Made by a program: the position numbers and the translations under genes
Shown here: positions 39,940 through 47,458 of the stretch, in pieces
Layout of the letters: each line of letters starts with the position of its first letter
Position numbering within the stretch: the first letter of the stretch is position 1
Assembly (NCBI GenBank): GCA_019510435.1
Contig: JAEKKJ010000029.1
Coordinates: forward strand, 1-64,000
Reading direction: 5' to 3'
Length of the DNA stretch: 64,000 nucleotides
Source of the DNA: Caulobacterales bacterium
GTDB taxonomy: Bacteria; Pseudomonadota; Alphaproteobacteria; Caulobacterales; Caulobacteraceae
Notes under the pieces: generated by a model
Told to the model about the DNA's origin: nothing
Database searches by the model: none
What the model saw: the letters and a program-made list of their open reading frames with translations, nothing else

Positions 39940-40497
39940 ATGCTGACCGTTGGCCAGACCCTGCCCGACTTCAAGATCGTCGGTGTGAAGCCCGGCTTCA
40001 TGCGCCACGAGGAAAACGGCGAGAGCGCCTTCGAGACGCTCACCAAGCAAAGCTTCCCGGGCAAGTGGAAGGTCATCTTCTTCTACCCGAAGGACTTCAC
40101 CTTCGTCTGCCCGACCGAGATCGCCGAGTTCGCGCGCCTGAACCCCCAGTTCGACGAGCGCGACGCCATCGTGCTGGGCGGCTCCACCGACAATGAGCAT
40201 TCCAAGCTCGGCTGGCGGCGCGAACACCCGGACCTCAACAACCTGCCGATCTGGAACTTCGCCGACAGCTCCGGCCGCTTCGCCCGCGACCTGGGCGTGC
40301 TGAACGAGGACGAGGGCGTCGCCTACCGCGCCACCTTCATCGTCGACCCCGACAACGTGATCCAGCACGTCTACGTCACCAACCTCGACGTGGGTCGCAA
40401 CCCGCAGGACACCCTGCGCGTGCTCGACGCCCTGCAGACCGACGAGCTCTGCCCCTGCAACCGCCCGGTCGGCGGTGAGACCCTGAAGGCCGCGTAA
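39940..40497 (+). CDS. ahpC: Alkyl hydroperoxide reductase, peroxiredoxin AhpC
   Basis: A 185-residue typical 2-Cys peroxiredoxin. The peroxidatic Cys57 lies in KDFTFVCPTEIAEF. Near the C-terminus ELCPCNRP has the resolving Cys (C171) plus an additional Cys two residues later, a known variation. It reduces H2O2 and organic hydroperoxides. ATG 39940 is preceded by GAGGAG. It is followed by a perfect hairpin and ahpD; OxyR controls it through the divergent operator region. Confidence 0.95.
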   Translation: MLTVGQTLPDFKIVGVKPGFMRHEENGESAFETLTKQSFPGKWKVIFFYPKDFTFVCPTEIAEFARLNPQFDERDAIVLGGSTDNEHSKLGWRREHPDLNNLPIWNFADSSGRFARDLGVLNEDEGVAYRATFIVDPDNVIQHVYVTNLDVGRNPQDTLRVLDALQTDELCPCNRPVGGETLKAA

Positions 40498-40523
40498 AGC
40501 ACACACCGCGCGGACTTCGCACT

Positions 40524-40566
40524 GTCCGGGGAGCGCCTCTCTCCCCCCAGCGGGCGCTCCCCGGAC
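40524..40566. terminator. Perfect 14-base inverted repeat between ahpC and ahpD
   Basis: GTCCGGGGAGCGCC (40524-40537) pairs exactly with GGCGCTCCCCGGAC (40553-40566) across a 15-base loop; a short T-rich stretch follows (CTCCTTTGCCCTTTT). It lies between ahpC and ahpD in the same direction. It could be a terminator or attenuator reducing ahpD relative to ahpC, or an mRNA-stabilising hairpin for ahpC. Confidence 0.6.
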
Positions 40567-40593
40567 TCCTTTGCCCTTTTCGGAGATCTCTCC

Positions 40594-41130
40594 ATGTCGC
40601 TCGACACCCTGCGTGAGGCCCTGCCGGCCTACGCCAAGGACATCAGCCTGAACCTCTCGAGCCTGGCGGCGGAGACCCAGCTCTCCGACCAGCAGAAGTG
40701 GGGCGCCTTCGTCGCCTCCGCCTATGCGACGGGCGTGCCGGCGGTGGTGAAGGCGGTGGAGGCCGCGGCCGACGCCAGCGGCCTCAGCCCCGAGGCCAAG
40801 ACCGCCGCCAAGGCGGCGGCCGCCATCATGGGCATGAACAACGTCTACTACCGCTCGCTGCACCTGCTCTCGAACGGCGAGTACAAGACCCTGCCGGCGC
40901 GCCTGCGGATGAACGTCCTAGCCAATCCGGGCGTGGACAAGGCCGACTTCGAGCTGTGGTCCACCGCGGTCTCGGCCGTGAATGGCTGCGGCATGTGCCT
41001 GGACGCCCACGAGGCCGAGCTCAAGAAGCACGGCGTCCCCGCCCAGAACATCCAGGCCGCCCTGCGCATCGCCGCCGTGATCAATGCCGCCAGCCGCGTG
41101 ATCGCTGCGGAGACCGCCCTGGCGGCGTAG
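40594..41130 (+). CDS. ahpD: Alkyl hydroperoxidase AhpD
   Basis: A 178-residue AhpD with the active-site motif C132-x2-C135-x3-H139 in NGCGMCLDAHE, the standard redox and proton-relay residues of AhpD peroxidases. The sequence NNVYYRSLHLL in the middle is typical. AhpD recycles AhpC and has weak alkyl hydroperoxidase activity. It lies 96 bases after ahpC, with a hairpin between. Confidence 0.93.
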   Translation: MSLDTLREALPAYAKDISLNLSSLAAETQLSDQQKWGAFVASAYATGVPAVVKAVEAAADASGLSPEAKTAAKAAAAIMGMNNVYYRSLHLLSNGEYKTLPARLRMNVLANPGVDKADFELWSTAVSAVNGCGMCLDAHEAELKKHGVPAQNIQAALRIAAVINAASRVIAAETALAA

Positions 41131-41142
41131 CTGAGGCTTTCG

Positions 41143-41250
41143 CTCCCCCGCTGGGGGAGCTCCGGCGATTGCGGTGAGGGGGGGTTCCTCCACAGCGCGG
41201 GAAACCCCCTCCACCACTTCGTGGTCCCCCTCCCCCTGCGGCGGAGGAAC
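41143..41250. repeat. C-rich palindromic repeat between ahpD and murI
   Basis: The 139-base gap between convergent genes is filled by inverted repeats: GCTCCCCC-gct-GGGGGAGC (41143-41161), a GGGGGGTT...AACCCCC pair further right, and ACCACTTCGTGGT (about 41214-41226), followed by a C-rich tract and GCGGCGGAGGAA. The style is the same as at 23985-24111 and 51106-51247. Terminator or REP-type DNA; no gene is seen. Confidence 0.55.
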
Positions 41251-41269
41251 TAGGACGCCGCGCGCTCAG

Positions 41270-42121
41270 TCAGGCCGGCTCGAAGTGTAGCGGCGCGCCC
41301 CAGAAGGTCTCGACCAGGCTGTGCTGGGCCCCCGGCCGCCCGGTCGTGAGGAAGCGGCGCACGCCGCCGGTCCCGGCGTCGAACTCCGGATGGCGGGCGA
41401 AGTAGCGGGCCAGGGCGTCGGCCGTCGCCCCCGGCTGGCGGATCAGCGGCGTGCCCGGCGGCAGCGCCGCCTCGAACAGGTCGGCCACGATCTCATAGTG
41501 GGTGCAGCCCAGGATCGCCCGGTCGGGATGGCGGCCGATGCGGGTCTTCAGCGCCTTCACATGGCCCTCGATGACCGCGGCCAGCTCGTCGCGCGGCGCG
41601 CCGGCCTCGATCATGCGGGCGAGTTCCGGGCACGGCTCGGAGAACACCGCCACGTCCTGGCGGCGCTTGTCGATCTCGATCTCGTAGACCCGGCTGGCGG
41701 CGGTGGCGGGCGTGGAGAACACCCCCAGCACGTCCAGCTTCTCCACCTTGTCGCCCCGCCGCTCGGCCTCGTGCTCCCAGGGCAGGCCCGTGGCCGCCTC
41801 GATGGTGGGCACCACGATGCCGAGCACGTTCACCGGCCGGCCCAGGTCGCGGCGCGCGCCCGGCAGCCAGGTCTGCTGCAGCCGGCGCAGGGCCACGCTG
41901 GCGGCGGTGTTGCAGGCCAGGACCACCAGGTTGCACCCCTCGGCGAACAGCCGCTCGCACCCGGCGCGGGTCAGGGCCACGATCTCCTCGCCGGGCCGGC
42001 CGCCGTAGGGCGCGTTCGCCTGGTCGGCGAGGTAGACGAAGTCGGCCGTGGGGAACCGCTCCACGAGCCGGTGGTGAACGGAAAGCCCGCCCACGCCGGA
42101 ATCGAACACGCCGATGGCCAT
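41270..42121 (-). CDS. murI: Glutamate racemase
   Basis: A 283-residue PLP-independent racemase making D-glutamate for peptidoglycan. The catalytic Cys pair is C70 (VVLACNTAAS) and C206 (AILGCTHYE), with Asp/Ser in GVFDSGVGGLSV. All standard. A loop of about 20 residues (PWEHEAERRGDKVEKLD) is slightly longer than in E. coli. It converges with ahpD; monocistronic. Confidence 0.95.
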   Translation of the reverse strand: MAIGVFDSGVGGLSVHHRLVERFPTADFVYLADQANAPYGGRPGEEIVALTRAGCERLFAEGCNLVVLACNTAASVALRRLQQTWLPGARRDLGRPVNVLGIVVPTIEAATGLPWEHEAERRGDKVEKLDVLGVFSTPATAASRVYEIEIDKRRQDVAVFSEPCPELARMIEAGAPRDELAAVIEGHVKALKTRIGRHPDRAILGCTHYEIVADLFEAALPPGTPLIRQPGATADALARYFARHPEFDAGTGGVRRFLTTGRPGAQHSLVETFWGAPLHFEPA

Positions 42122-42257
42122 GGCCCGGTGTTAGCCGCGGCCGCGGAAGCTGTCGACGCCGGGCGCCCGCGGATCGGCTGGATTTTCGATCTCTTTTTGT
42201 TCTGGATTCGGTGGAGAAGTTCTGCAAATCTCACGCTGAAGTTGCTGGGGGCTCTTC

Positions 42258-43247
42258 ATGATCAGGATGTTTCTTGCCGCGCTCGCGGCGTGCTTGCTGT
42301 GCGTCGGCGTCGCGCGGGCGGCGGACCAGTTGACGCCGGAACAGAAGGCGGAAGTGGAGCGCCTGATCAAGCTGCGCGACAGCCTCAAACCCATTCATGG
42401 GGTGGTGACGCTGGGCACCGCCAACGCGCGGCTCAATCTCGGGAGCGGCTACTACTTCCTCGGGGCGGCCGACGCCAAGCGGGTGCTGACCGAGGCCTGG
42501 GGCAATCCGCCCTCGTCGGTCGAGGACGTGATCGGCCTCATCTTCCCCGAGGGCAAGATGTTCGCCGACGACAGCTGGGGCGCGGTCGTGACCTTCGCCC
42601 CCTCGGGCTATGTGAACGACAAGGACGCCAAGACGGCCGACTACGACAAGCTGCTGCGCGACATGCAGTCGGGCGAGGACGACCTCAACGCCCAGCGGAA
42701 GAAGGACGGATTCGACCCCCAGCACCTGGTCGGCTGGGCCCAGGCGCCGTCCTACGATCCCGCCCGCCACGACCTGATCTGGGCGCGGGAGTTCCAGTTC
42801 GGGGACCAGGAGGACCACACCCTGAACTACGACGTCCGCCACCTGGGCCGTCGCGGCGTGCTCTCGCTCAACATGGTCTCGACCATGTCCCAGCTGCCCT
42901 CGGTCCGGACGGCGGCCCAGCAACTGGCGCAGACGGCCGAGTTCGAAGACGGCTACCGCTATGCGGAGTTCAAGTCCGGCGACAAGACGGCGGGCTATGG
43001 CCTGGCGGGTCTCGTGGCGGCCGGCGCAGGGCTGCTGGTGGCCAAGAAGGTGGGCCTGATCGGCGTCATCCTTCTGTTCGCCAAGAAGGGCATCGCCATC
43101 ATCCTCGCCGCAGCCGCGGGAGGCTGGGCCTGGTTGCGGCGGGTGTTCGGCCGCAAGCCTCGCGAGCCGGCGCCGCAGCCGGCGACCGGTCCGGTGGCGG
43201 CGGCCATCGCGGAGGCCGAGACGCCGTCGGTCGCGGGTGACGGCTAG
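42258..43247 (+). CDS. DUF2167 family membrane-anchored protein
   Basis: A 329-residue DUF2167 protein with a signal peptide (MIRMFLAALAACLLCVGVAR). The family body includes LGTANARLNLGSGYYFLGA, GLIFPEGKMFADDSWGAVV, FAPSGYVNDKDA and GYGLAG. Near the C-terminus is a hydrophobic helix (GLIGVILLFAKKGIAIILAA). It is probably an inner-membrane or periplasmic protein of unknown role. Its TAG stop is contained in the left CTAG boundary of an interspersed repeat. Confidence 0.85.
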   Translation: MIRMFLAALAACLLCVGVARAADQLTPEQKAEVERLIKLRDSLKPIHGVVTLGTANARLNLGSGYYFLGAADAKRVLTEAWGNPPSSVEDVIGLIFPEGKMFADDSWGAVVTFAPSGYVNDKDAKTADYDKLLRDMQSGEDDLNAQRKKDGFDPQHLVGWAQAPSYDPARHDLIWAREFQFGDQEDHTLNYDVRHLGRRGVLSLNMVSTMSQLPSVRTAAQQLAQTAEFEDGYRYAEFKSGDKTAGYGLAGLVAAGAGLLVAKKVGLIGVILLFAKKGIAIILAAAAGGWAWLRRVFGRKPREPAPQPATGPVAAAIAEAETPSVAGDG

Positions 43248-43359
43248 AGCGCGATGACTTCTGTCGGAATCGACAAAAGTCTGAATCGTGCTCGTCGACC
43301 AAAAGTGGCCAGCCTGTTCTTCCCGTTTTGATGTTCCATCAAGACGGGACAGGCCCTAG
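43244..43359 (-). repeat. Interspersed two-hairpin element (copy 2, inverted)
   Basis: The same element as at 32109-32222, in opposite orientation. ACTTCTGTCG and CGACAAAAGT form the inner stem of hairpin B, and CCCGTTTTGATG with CATCAAGACGGG forms hairpin A; identity is about 85-90%. Both ends carry CTAG (43244-43247 and 43356-43359), a possible target duplication of YTAR type. The left TAG is the stop codon of the DUF2167 gene. Confidence 0.85.
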
Positions 43360-43370
43360 CGCCGCGGCGC

Positions 43371-43757
43371 TCAGGCGAAGGTTTCCTGCAGATCCAGGCG
43401 AGACAGGTCCTCCGACCCGCCGAACCGGTTCTCGTAAGGATTGCCGGGCAGCAGGTTGAAGACCAGCAGGACCAGGGCGCCGATCAGCGGGACCAGGACG
43501 ATGAAGGTCCACCAGCCGCTGCGGTCGGTGTCATGCAGCCGCCGCACGCCCAGCGACAGGTTCGGGATCAGGTTGGCGAAGGTGACGAAGATCCCGCACG
43601 GCCCGCCGCCGAACAGCCCCGGCCGCGCGTGGAAGACCACCACGTCCACAAAGCCGCCCACGAACCCCAGGATCAGCATCCAGAGGAAGAACATCCAGTA
43701 TTCCCGCCGAGAGGCCCGGCCCTGGAAATCCCAGTAGTGCGCATAAGCGGCGAACAT
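43371..43757 (-). CDS. DUF805 membrane protein (paralogue 1)
   Basis: A 128-residue DUF805 protein with about three or four hydrophobic segments (YWDFQGRASRREYWMFFLW, then a loop ending GVRRLHDTDRSGWW, then FIVLVPLIGALVLLVFNLLP). The R-x-E-Y-W and R-R-L-H-D-x-D/N-R-S motifs define the family. The adjacent gene at 43875-44246 is a paralogue with the same C-terminus DLQETFA, so they arose by tandem duplication. Function unknown. Confidence 0.87.
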   Translation of the reverse strand: MFAAYAHYWDFQGRASRREYWMFFLWMLILGFVGGFVDVVVFHARPGLFGGGPCGIFVTFANLIPNLSLGVRRLHDTDRSGWWTFIVLVPLIGALVLLVFNLLPGNPYENRFGGSEDLSRLDLQETFA

Positions 43758-43874
43758 GCCCGACCCATCCGAATTCGCTCAACTCCTGGTTTTGAAGTTG
43801 AAGGCGAAGCGGTTAAGGCGAGGTGTGGGGGAAGGGTTACCGCGGGCGGTCGGCGGGCGGCGTCCTCACCTCCT

Positions 43875-44246
43875 TTACGCGAAGGTCTCCTGCAGATCGT
43901 GCTCGCGGACGCCCGGCACAGAGCCAAACCGGTTCGGGCCGGGCGTACCGGGCAGGCAGTTGAAGACGATGAGGACAATTCCGCCGACCAGCGGGACCAG
44001 GGAGATCAGCACCCACCAGGCGCTGCGATTGGTGTCGTGCAGGCGGCGGAAGCCGACAGCGAGGCTCGGGATCAGGTTTGCGAGCACGACCACGCCATAG
44101 AACAGTCCGACCGGACTGTGGAAAATCATCCGGTCGAGCAGCATGGCGCCGAGATAGAGGATCGCGAGCCAGAGGGCGAACAGCCAGTATTCCGGCCGCG
44201 CCGACCGGCCCTGGAAATCGAAGTAGCGCTTATAGGCCTGGAACAT
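43875..44246 (-). CDS. DUF805 membrane protein (paralogue 2)
   Basis: A 123-residue DUF805 protein, similar along its whole length to the gene at 43371-43757 (FDFQGRSARPEYWLFALW, GFRRLHDTNRSAWW, IVLIVFNCLPG, C-terminal DLQETFA). About four membrane segments. It lies upstream of its paralogue in the same direction, with 117 bases between. Membrane role unknown. Confidence 0.85.
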   Translation of the reverse strand: MFQAYKRYFDFQGRSARPEYWLFALWLAILYLGAMLLDRMIFHSPVGLFYGVVVLANLIPSLAVGFRRLHDTNRSAWWVLISLVPLVGGIVLIVFNCLPGTPGPNRFGSVPGVREHDLQETFA

Positions 44247-44297
44247 CGCGTTTCCCCCAAATAGGTCACTCGATCAGGGGCCGAGGAAGCTTGGCTG

Positions 44298-44693
44298 TCA
44301 ACTACAGGCTGTCGAAGCGTGCAACCGCCGCTCCACCCGCTCGCGCCACAGGGCCAGGGCCGGTGTGACGAGGAGCTCCATGACCAGCGGCAGCGCCACT
44401 GAGGCCGTCAGGCCCGTCGCCGCGACGCCCGCCAGCCGCGCGAGGCCACCCGCCAGCACCACGGCGGTCAGCGTCCGCACCACCGTCCCGCGCCGCTGGA
44501 TCGTCGGGATCGTCCACCAGAAGATGAGCCCGATCCCCAGCAGCAGGCCGGAGAGGTAGCGGCTGTGGCTGGCGGCCACGACGCCCGACGTGTGAATCTG
44601 GCCCAGCACGCCCCATAACCCGCCGCCCACCGGGACCAGTCCGGCGACGGCGATGCAGACCTGCAGCAGGCGCCGCTCCAGCGAGGGCGTCAC
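44298..44693 (-). CDS. DUF4345-like small membrane protein
   Basis: A 131-residue protein with four hydrophobic segments (LQVCIAVAGLVPVGGGLWGV; YLSGLLLGIGLIFWWTIPTI; AVVLAGGLARLAGVAATGL; VALPLVMELLVTPALAL). It resembles the DUF4345 family. Its start overlaps the stop of ogt by four bases, so it is probably translated with it. Function unknown. Confidence 0.7.
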   Translation of the reverse strand: MTPSLERRLLQVCIAVAGLVPVGGGLWGVLGQIHTSGVVAASHSRYLSGLLLGIGLIFWWTIPTIQRRGTVVRTLTAVVLAGGLARLAGVAATGLTASVALPLVMELLVTPALALWRERVERRLHASTACS

Positions 44694-45226
44694 GCGAAGA
44701 GGTCGGCCTGGGCGGCGGCCTTCGCCCCCTCGATCCCCAGCAGCTTCAGCTTGGTGTTGACCCCGCCGCGGGCCGAGAAGCCGCCGGGCTTGCCGCCGGC
44801 CGCAGTCACCCGATGGCAGGGCACCACGATCGGCCAGGGGTTCTTGCCGAGAGCCGCGCCCACGTCGCGGGCCAGCAGCTTGTCGCCCAGCTTCACCGCG
44901 ATCTCGCCATAGGTCAGGGTCTCGCCGGGCGGGATGGCGCGGGCGATCTCATAGACCTGGGCGTGGAACGGCGGCGTCTGCGACTGGTCCAGGGGCGTGT
45001 CGGCGAAATCCGCCTTCTCCCCGCGCATCAGGGCGCGGACCGCCTCCACGGTCGGGGCGAGGCGCTCGGGGACCGGCGCCTCCGCGGCCTCCGGAAAGCG
45101 GCGCAGGAACGAGCGGCGGGCGACCTCCGGGTCGCGCTCGGGCAGGTGCACGCCGACCAGGCCCGCGTCGTTCCAGGCGAGGCCGGCGTGCCCGATGGCG
45201 GTGTCGAACAGGGCGTATTGGGTCAT
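44690..45226 (-). CDS. ogt: Methylated-DNA--protein-cysteine methyltransferase
   Basis: A 178-residue suicide repair protein for O6-methylguanine. The acceptor Cys137 is in PWPIVVPCHRVTAAGGKPGG, followed by the usual helix-turn-helix ending. ATG 45226 gives MTQYALFDTAIG. Residues 90-125 (FHAQVYEIARAIPPGETLTY) are typical of the Ogt/AGT class. It is coupled with the DUF4345-like gene. Confidence 0.94.
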   Translation of the reverse strand: MTQYALFDTAIGHAGLAWNDAGLVGVHLPERDPEVARRSFLRRFPEAAEAPVPERLAPTVEAVRALMRGEKADFADTPLDQSQTPPFHAQVYEIARAIPPGETLTYGEIAVKLGDKLLARDVGAALGKNPWPIVVPCHRVTAAGGKPGGFSARGGVNTKLKLLGIEGAKAAAQADLFA

Positions 45227-45291
45227 GGCGCAAAGATAGTGCGGTTCGCCGATAACCGCTGGCGGCTTTCGGACACCAATCGCCCGAATGG

Positions 45292-45852
45292 CTACCTCGT
45301 CAGCTCGCAGATCCAGTTGACCTCCCAGCTCTTGCCGCCGTCGGCGGAGAAGGCCTGCTGCATGTGCGCCGCCTTGGGCGAGTCGTTGAACCACTGGTAG
45401 CGCACCAGGATCATCCGGCCGTCCCAGGGCTCCTGGTCGTAGAACTCGCCGACGCCGTCCTTGAACTCGCCCACCATCGGCGGCTGCGGCAGCGTGCCCT
45501 TGTCCACGTCCAGCAGGTAGATGCTCCACTGGCGGGTCTGCGGATTGTAGAGCCGCAGGGTCTGGCCGTGCATGTGGCCGGCCGGGCCAGTGACGTCGAA
45601 CTCCTCGAGGTTGGAGTTGCTGCCGAGCAGCTTGTGGTGGTTCGACGTGCCGTCGTACGCCAGCCATTCGGTCGAGCCGACCAGCCGCTTCGGCAGCCGC
45701 CGCACATGCGCCTTCCAGTCGCCGATCAGGAAGTCGAAGTCGTGGGCGCCGTCGTGGGTGACGGGCGCCGGGAACGGCGGCGGGGTTGGCACGGCGGCGT
45801 GGGCCGGGGCCGCGATGGCGATCGCGGCGGCAAGGAGGAGGGGCAGTCGCAT
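45292..45852 (-). CDS. Hypothetical secreted protein (DUF1579-like)
   Basis: A 186-residue protein with a signal peptide (MRLPLLLAAAIAIAAPAHAA). The mature part begins FDFLIGDWKAHVRRL, like the lipocalin-type DUF1579 proteins (FxxLxGxW), and is rich in aromatic beta-strand segments (TRQWSIYLLDV, EFYDQEPWDGRMILVRYQW). Likely a periplasmic beta-barrel of unknown ligand. It lies upstream of ogt; the two are 65 bases apart. Confidence 0.65.
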   Translation of the reverse strand: MRLPLLLAAAIAIAAPAHAAVPTPPPFPAPVTHDGAHDFDFLIGDWKAHVRRLPKRLVGSTEWLAYDGTSNHHKLLGSNSNLEEFDVTGPAGHMHGQTLRLYNPQTRQWSIYLLDVDKGTLPQPPMVGEFKDGVGEFYDQEPWDGRMILVRYQWFNDSPKAAHMQQAFSADGGKSWEVNWICELTR

Positions 45853-45940
45853 GGAGACCTCACGGGTTTGGCGTGAGGCGCAGGATGCGGCGCATAAGCT
45901 GACATCGAACGTCAGATATAAACCTCAGACATAAAAGCTC

Positions 45941-46046
45941 GTCATCCCACGGTCGCGAAGCGAACCGGGGGACCCAAGCTGAATCCGTTGGTTCGCTTAC
46001 GCCGTTTGGGTCCCCCGGTTCAGCCTGCGGCTAACCGTGGGATGAC
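45941..46046. repeat. Large palindrome GTCATCCCACGG...CCGTGGGATGAC
   Basis: Left arm 45941-45977 (GTCATCCCACGGTCGCGAAG onward, ending CCGGGGGACCCAA) and right arm 46005-46046 (TTTGGGTCCCCCGG, ending CCGTGGGATGAC) are imperfect inverted copies around a 27-base centre. The first and last 12 bases are exact complements. It forms the left part of a 402-base gene-free stretch (45853-46254). Probably an intergenic repeat element. Confidence 0.75.
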
Positions 46047-46097
46047 GAATGGTTTTGGCGTGGCCGAGGCGGTCCGCGCAGCGGCCAGGCCTCGCCT

Positions 46098-46235
46098 TGG
46101 ATCTCATGGCGGCCAGTCTGCCTGCGGGCCAGGCGATCTCAAGGACCGGCCAAAGGCCGGCCGCGCCGCGGCGCGCCAGGGGCGCGTCCTTGACATCGCC
46201 TGACCCGCAGGCTCGCATCTGACCATGAGATTCAA
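46098..46235. repeat. Second large palindrome with TGACCCGCAGGCTCGCAT
   Basis: Left arm about 46098-46150 (ends CAGGCGATCTCAAGGAC) and right arm about 46188-46235 (begins GTCCTTGACATCGCCTGACC) are imperfect inverted copies (about 80%) around a G+C-rich centre of GGCC/GCGC palindromes. Its right arm holds TGACCCGCAGGCTCGCAT (46201-46218), repeated exactly at 46888-46905. Together with the palindrome to its left it fills the gap before the HEAT gene. Confidence 0.65.
46201..46218 (+). repeat. Direct repeat, left copy (18 bases)
   Basis: TGACCCGCAGGCTCGCAT occurs here and again, exactly, at 46888-46905. The two copies flank the HEAT-repeat gene. The left copy is part of the right arm of the palindrome at 46098-46235. 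An exact 18-base match is very unlikely by chance. Confidence 0.8.
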
Positions 46236-46254
46236 GCACCGGTAGCATCTGGCG

Positions 46255-46890
46255 ATGCACCAGCAACCTGCGGAAAAATGCATAGAGCGAACCCGCCAGG
46301 ATCGCTTGGTGTCGGCCGCCTTGGTCGCAGGGGGCTTTCCCTGTGATTCAATCTTTGACTTCGTGAATGGGCCGACCCCGTCAGCGGCGGTCCCTCTACT
46401 GCTGAAATTGCTTCAGGTGGTCGATGAACCCGTTGTCCGCGGCGGCATTGTTCGAGCGCTGTGTACGCGAGATGCTCGAGGACAGGCAGAACAGCCGCTC
46501 CTCAATCTCTTCCGCAGCCTTGAGCCAGGGCCAGGAGTCGAAAGCCTGAAGTGGGCAATTGGAAACACGTTGGAGCACTTGGCCAGCGCCGAAATAGCAA
46601 AGGAATTGATAGATCTCGCCATGGATCGAAGACATCGCGAGACTCGCCAGATGATCGTCTTGGCGCTCGGGAAACTGAAGGACCCCCGCGCAAATTCAGC
46701 TCTGATTGATCTACTCCTTGACGACGATGTGGCAGCTCATGCGATCAGTGCGGTCCGCCGGAAAAAGATGCGGCAAGCGATCCCACACCTGTTGGCCTTG
46801 GCCACGCACTCCAACCCCTTTGTGCGCCGAAGCGCGCTGGGTGCGATCAAGGCGATAGAGCGAAAGGCCGGGGCGGGATTGGTGCACTGA
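46255..46890 (+). CDS. HEAT-repeat protein
   Basis: A 211-residue all-helical protein with HEAT-like repeats: VPLLLKLLQVVDEPVVRGGI, then helices around SLKWAIGNTLEHLASAEIAK, ALGKLKDPRANSALIDLLLD, VAAHAISAVRRKKMRQAIPH and HSNPFVRRSALGAIKAIERK. No catalytic residues are seen; it should bind a partner protein. Codon use is less G+C-rich than in the surrounding genes (many A/T third positions). It is flanked by 18-base direct repeats, and its TGA stop is the first three bases of the right repeat. Signs of transfer. Confidence 0.7.
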   Translation: MHQQPAEKCIERTRQDRLVSAALVAGGFPCDSIFDFVNGPTPSAAVPLLLKLLQVVDEPVVRGGIVRALCTRDARGQAEQPLLNLFRSLEPGPGVESLKWAIGNTLEHLASAEIAKELIDLAMDRRHRETRQMIVLALGKLKDPRANSALIDLLLDDDVAAHAISAVRRKKMRQAIPHLLALATHSNPFVRRSALGAIKAIERKAGAGLVH

Positions 46891-46905
46891 CCCGCAGGCT
46901 CGCAT
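46888..46905 (+). repeat. Direct repeat, right copy (18 bases)
   Basis: An exact second copy of TGACCCGCAGGCTCGCAT (46201-46218). Its first three bases are the stop codon of the HEAT-repeat gene. No palindromic arm accompanies this copy, so it looks like a partial element. Confidence 0.8.
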
Positions 46906-46912
46906 ATGCCGC

Positions 46913-47232
46913 GTGAGCTTTAAGGAACCGAGGCTGATGGGCGTACTCTGGGCCAACGCACTCTTCACTTTGGCTATCACTGGTTTTGCATCGGCTGTCG
47001 CGTCGTTCCTTGTCGCGGCGTCAGTTTGGTTGGCCTTCAATTGGACCATGTTCGCCAAGTCCATTCCGTCGGCGAATTGGCGCGATTTCCCGCGCGACTA
47101 CTTTCGGGCGATGGTTTCAGCCCAAGGGGACTGCGTCATCGCCGCAGGCTCGGCGTATGCCTTGCCATCTTCGTCGCATCCGCGGTTCTCATCCTTCTGA
47201 TTGCGCTAGCGGCTAAGTTAGTCACTCGCTGA
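46913..47232 (+). pseudogene. Frameshifted small membrane protein gene
   Basis: The first frame (GTG 46913) gives MSFKEPRLMGVLWANALFTL and two hydrophobic segments, then degenerates after FRAMVSAQG and stops at 47198. In another frame the sequence continues with LRHRRRLGVCLAIFVASAVL, a clean membrane helix ending KLVTR at 47232. The frames join if one G were added to the GGGG run near 47128, giving an intact product of about 106 residues with three helices. Either a real one-base deletion or a homopolymer sequencing error. A+T content is high for this window. Confidence 0.55.
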
Positions 47233-47315
47233 TTCCTTGACCTGACCCCCCTCCTCGGCGCATAAGCGCGCCCTTCCGGCGCCAACCTCGGTCAGCGCCC
47301 TCTACCGCTACGACC

Positions 47316-47458
47316 CCCAGGTCTTATCTGGGACGAGAGCGGCGAGGCCCCCCGTCCACGCAATCGTGCACGGGGGTCGACTGCGTTTGGGCCCCCGTGT
47401 CTCCGCCTTGGCGGAAACACAAGGCTGCTGGAAAACGCAATCCGCACCCGCGGATTGC
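47316..47458 (+). promoter_or_regulatory. Structured leader of ffh (four stem-loops)
   Basis: Four hairpins in a row precede ffh: CCCAG-N7-CTGGG (47316-47332); CCCCCGTCCACG-caat-CGTGCACGGGGG (47349-47376); GTGTcTCCGCC-tt-GGCGGAaACAC (47397-47420); and GCAATCCGC-accc-GCGGATTGC (47437-47458). The last ends two bases before the GAGGAG ribosome-binding site of ffh. They could be a terminator/attenuator, a translational control element or a small RNA. The 4.5S RNA signature is not present. Confidence 0.5.

Noticed and set aside
45853..46254. CRISPR array or phage attachment site
   Set aside because: The repeats are inverted, not regularly spaced direct repeats with spacers, and no tRNA, integrase or cas gene is nearby. 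XerC at 4351-5292 is the housekeeping recombinase.
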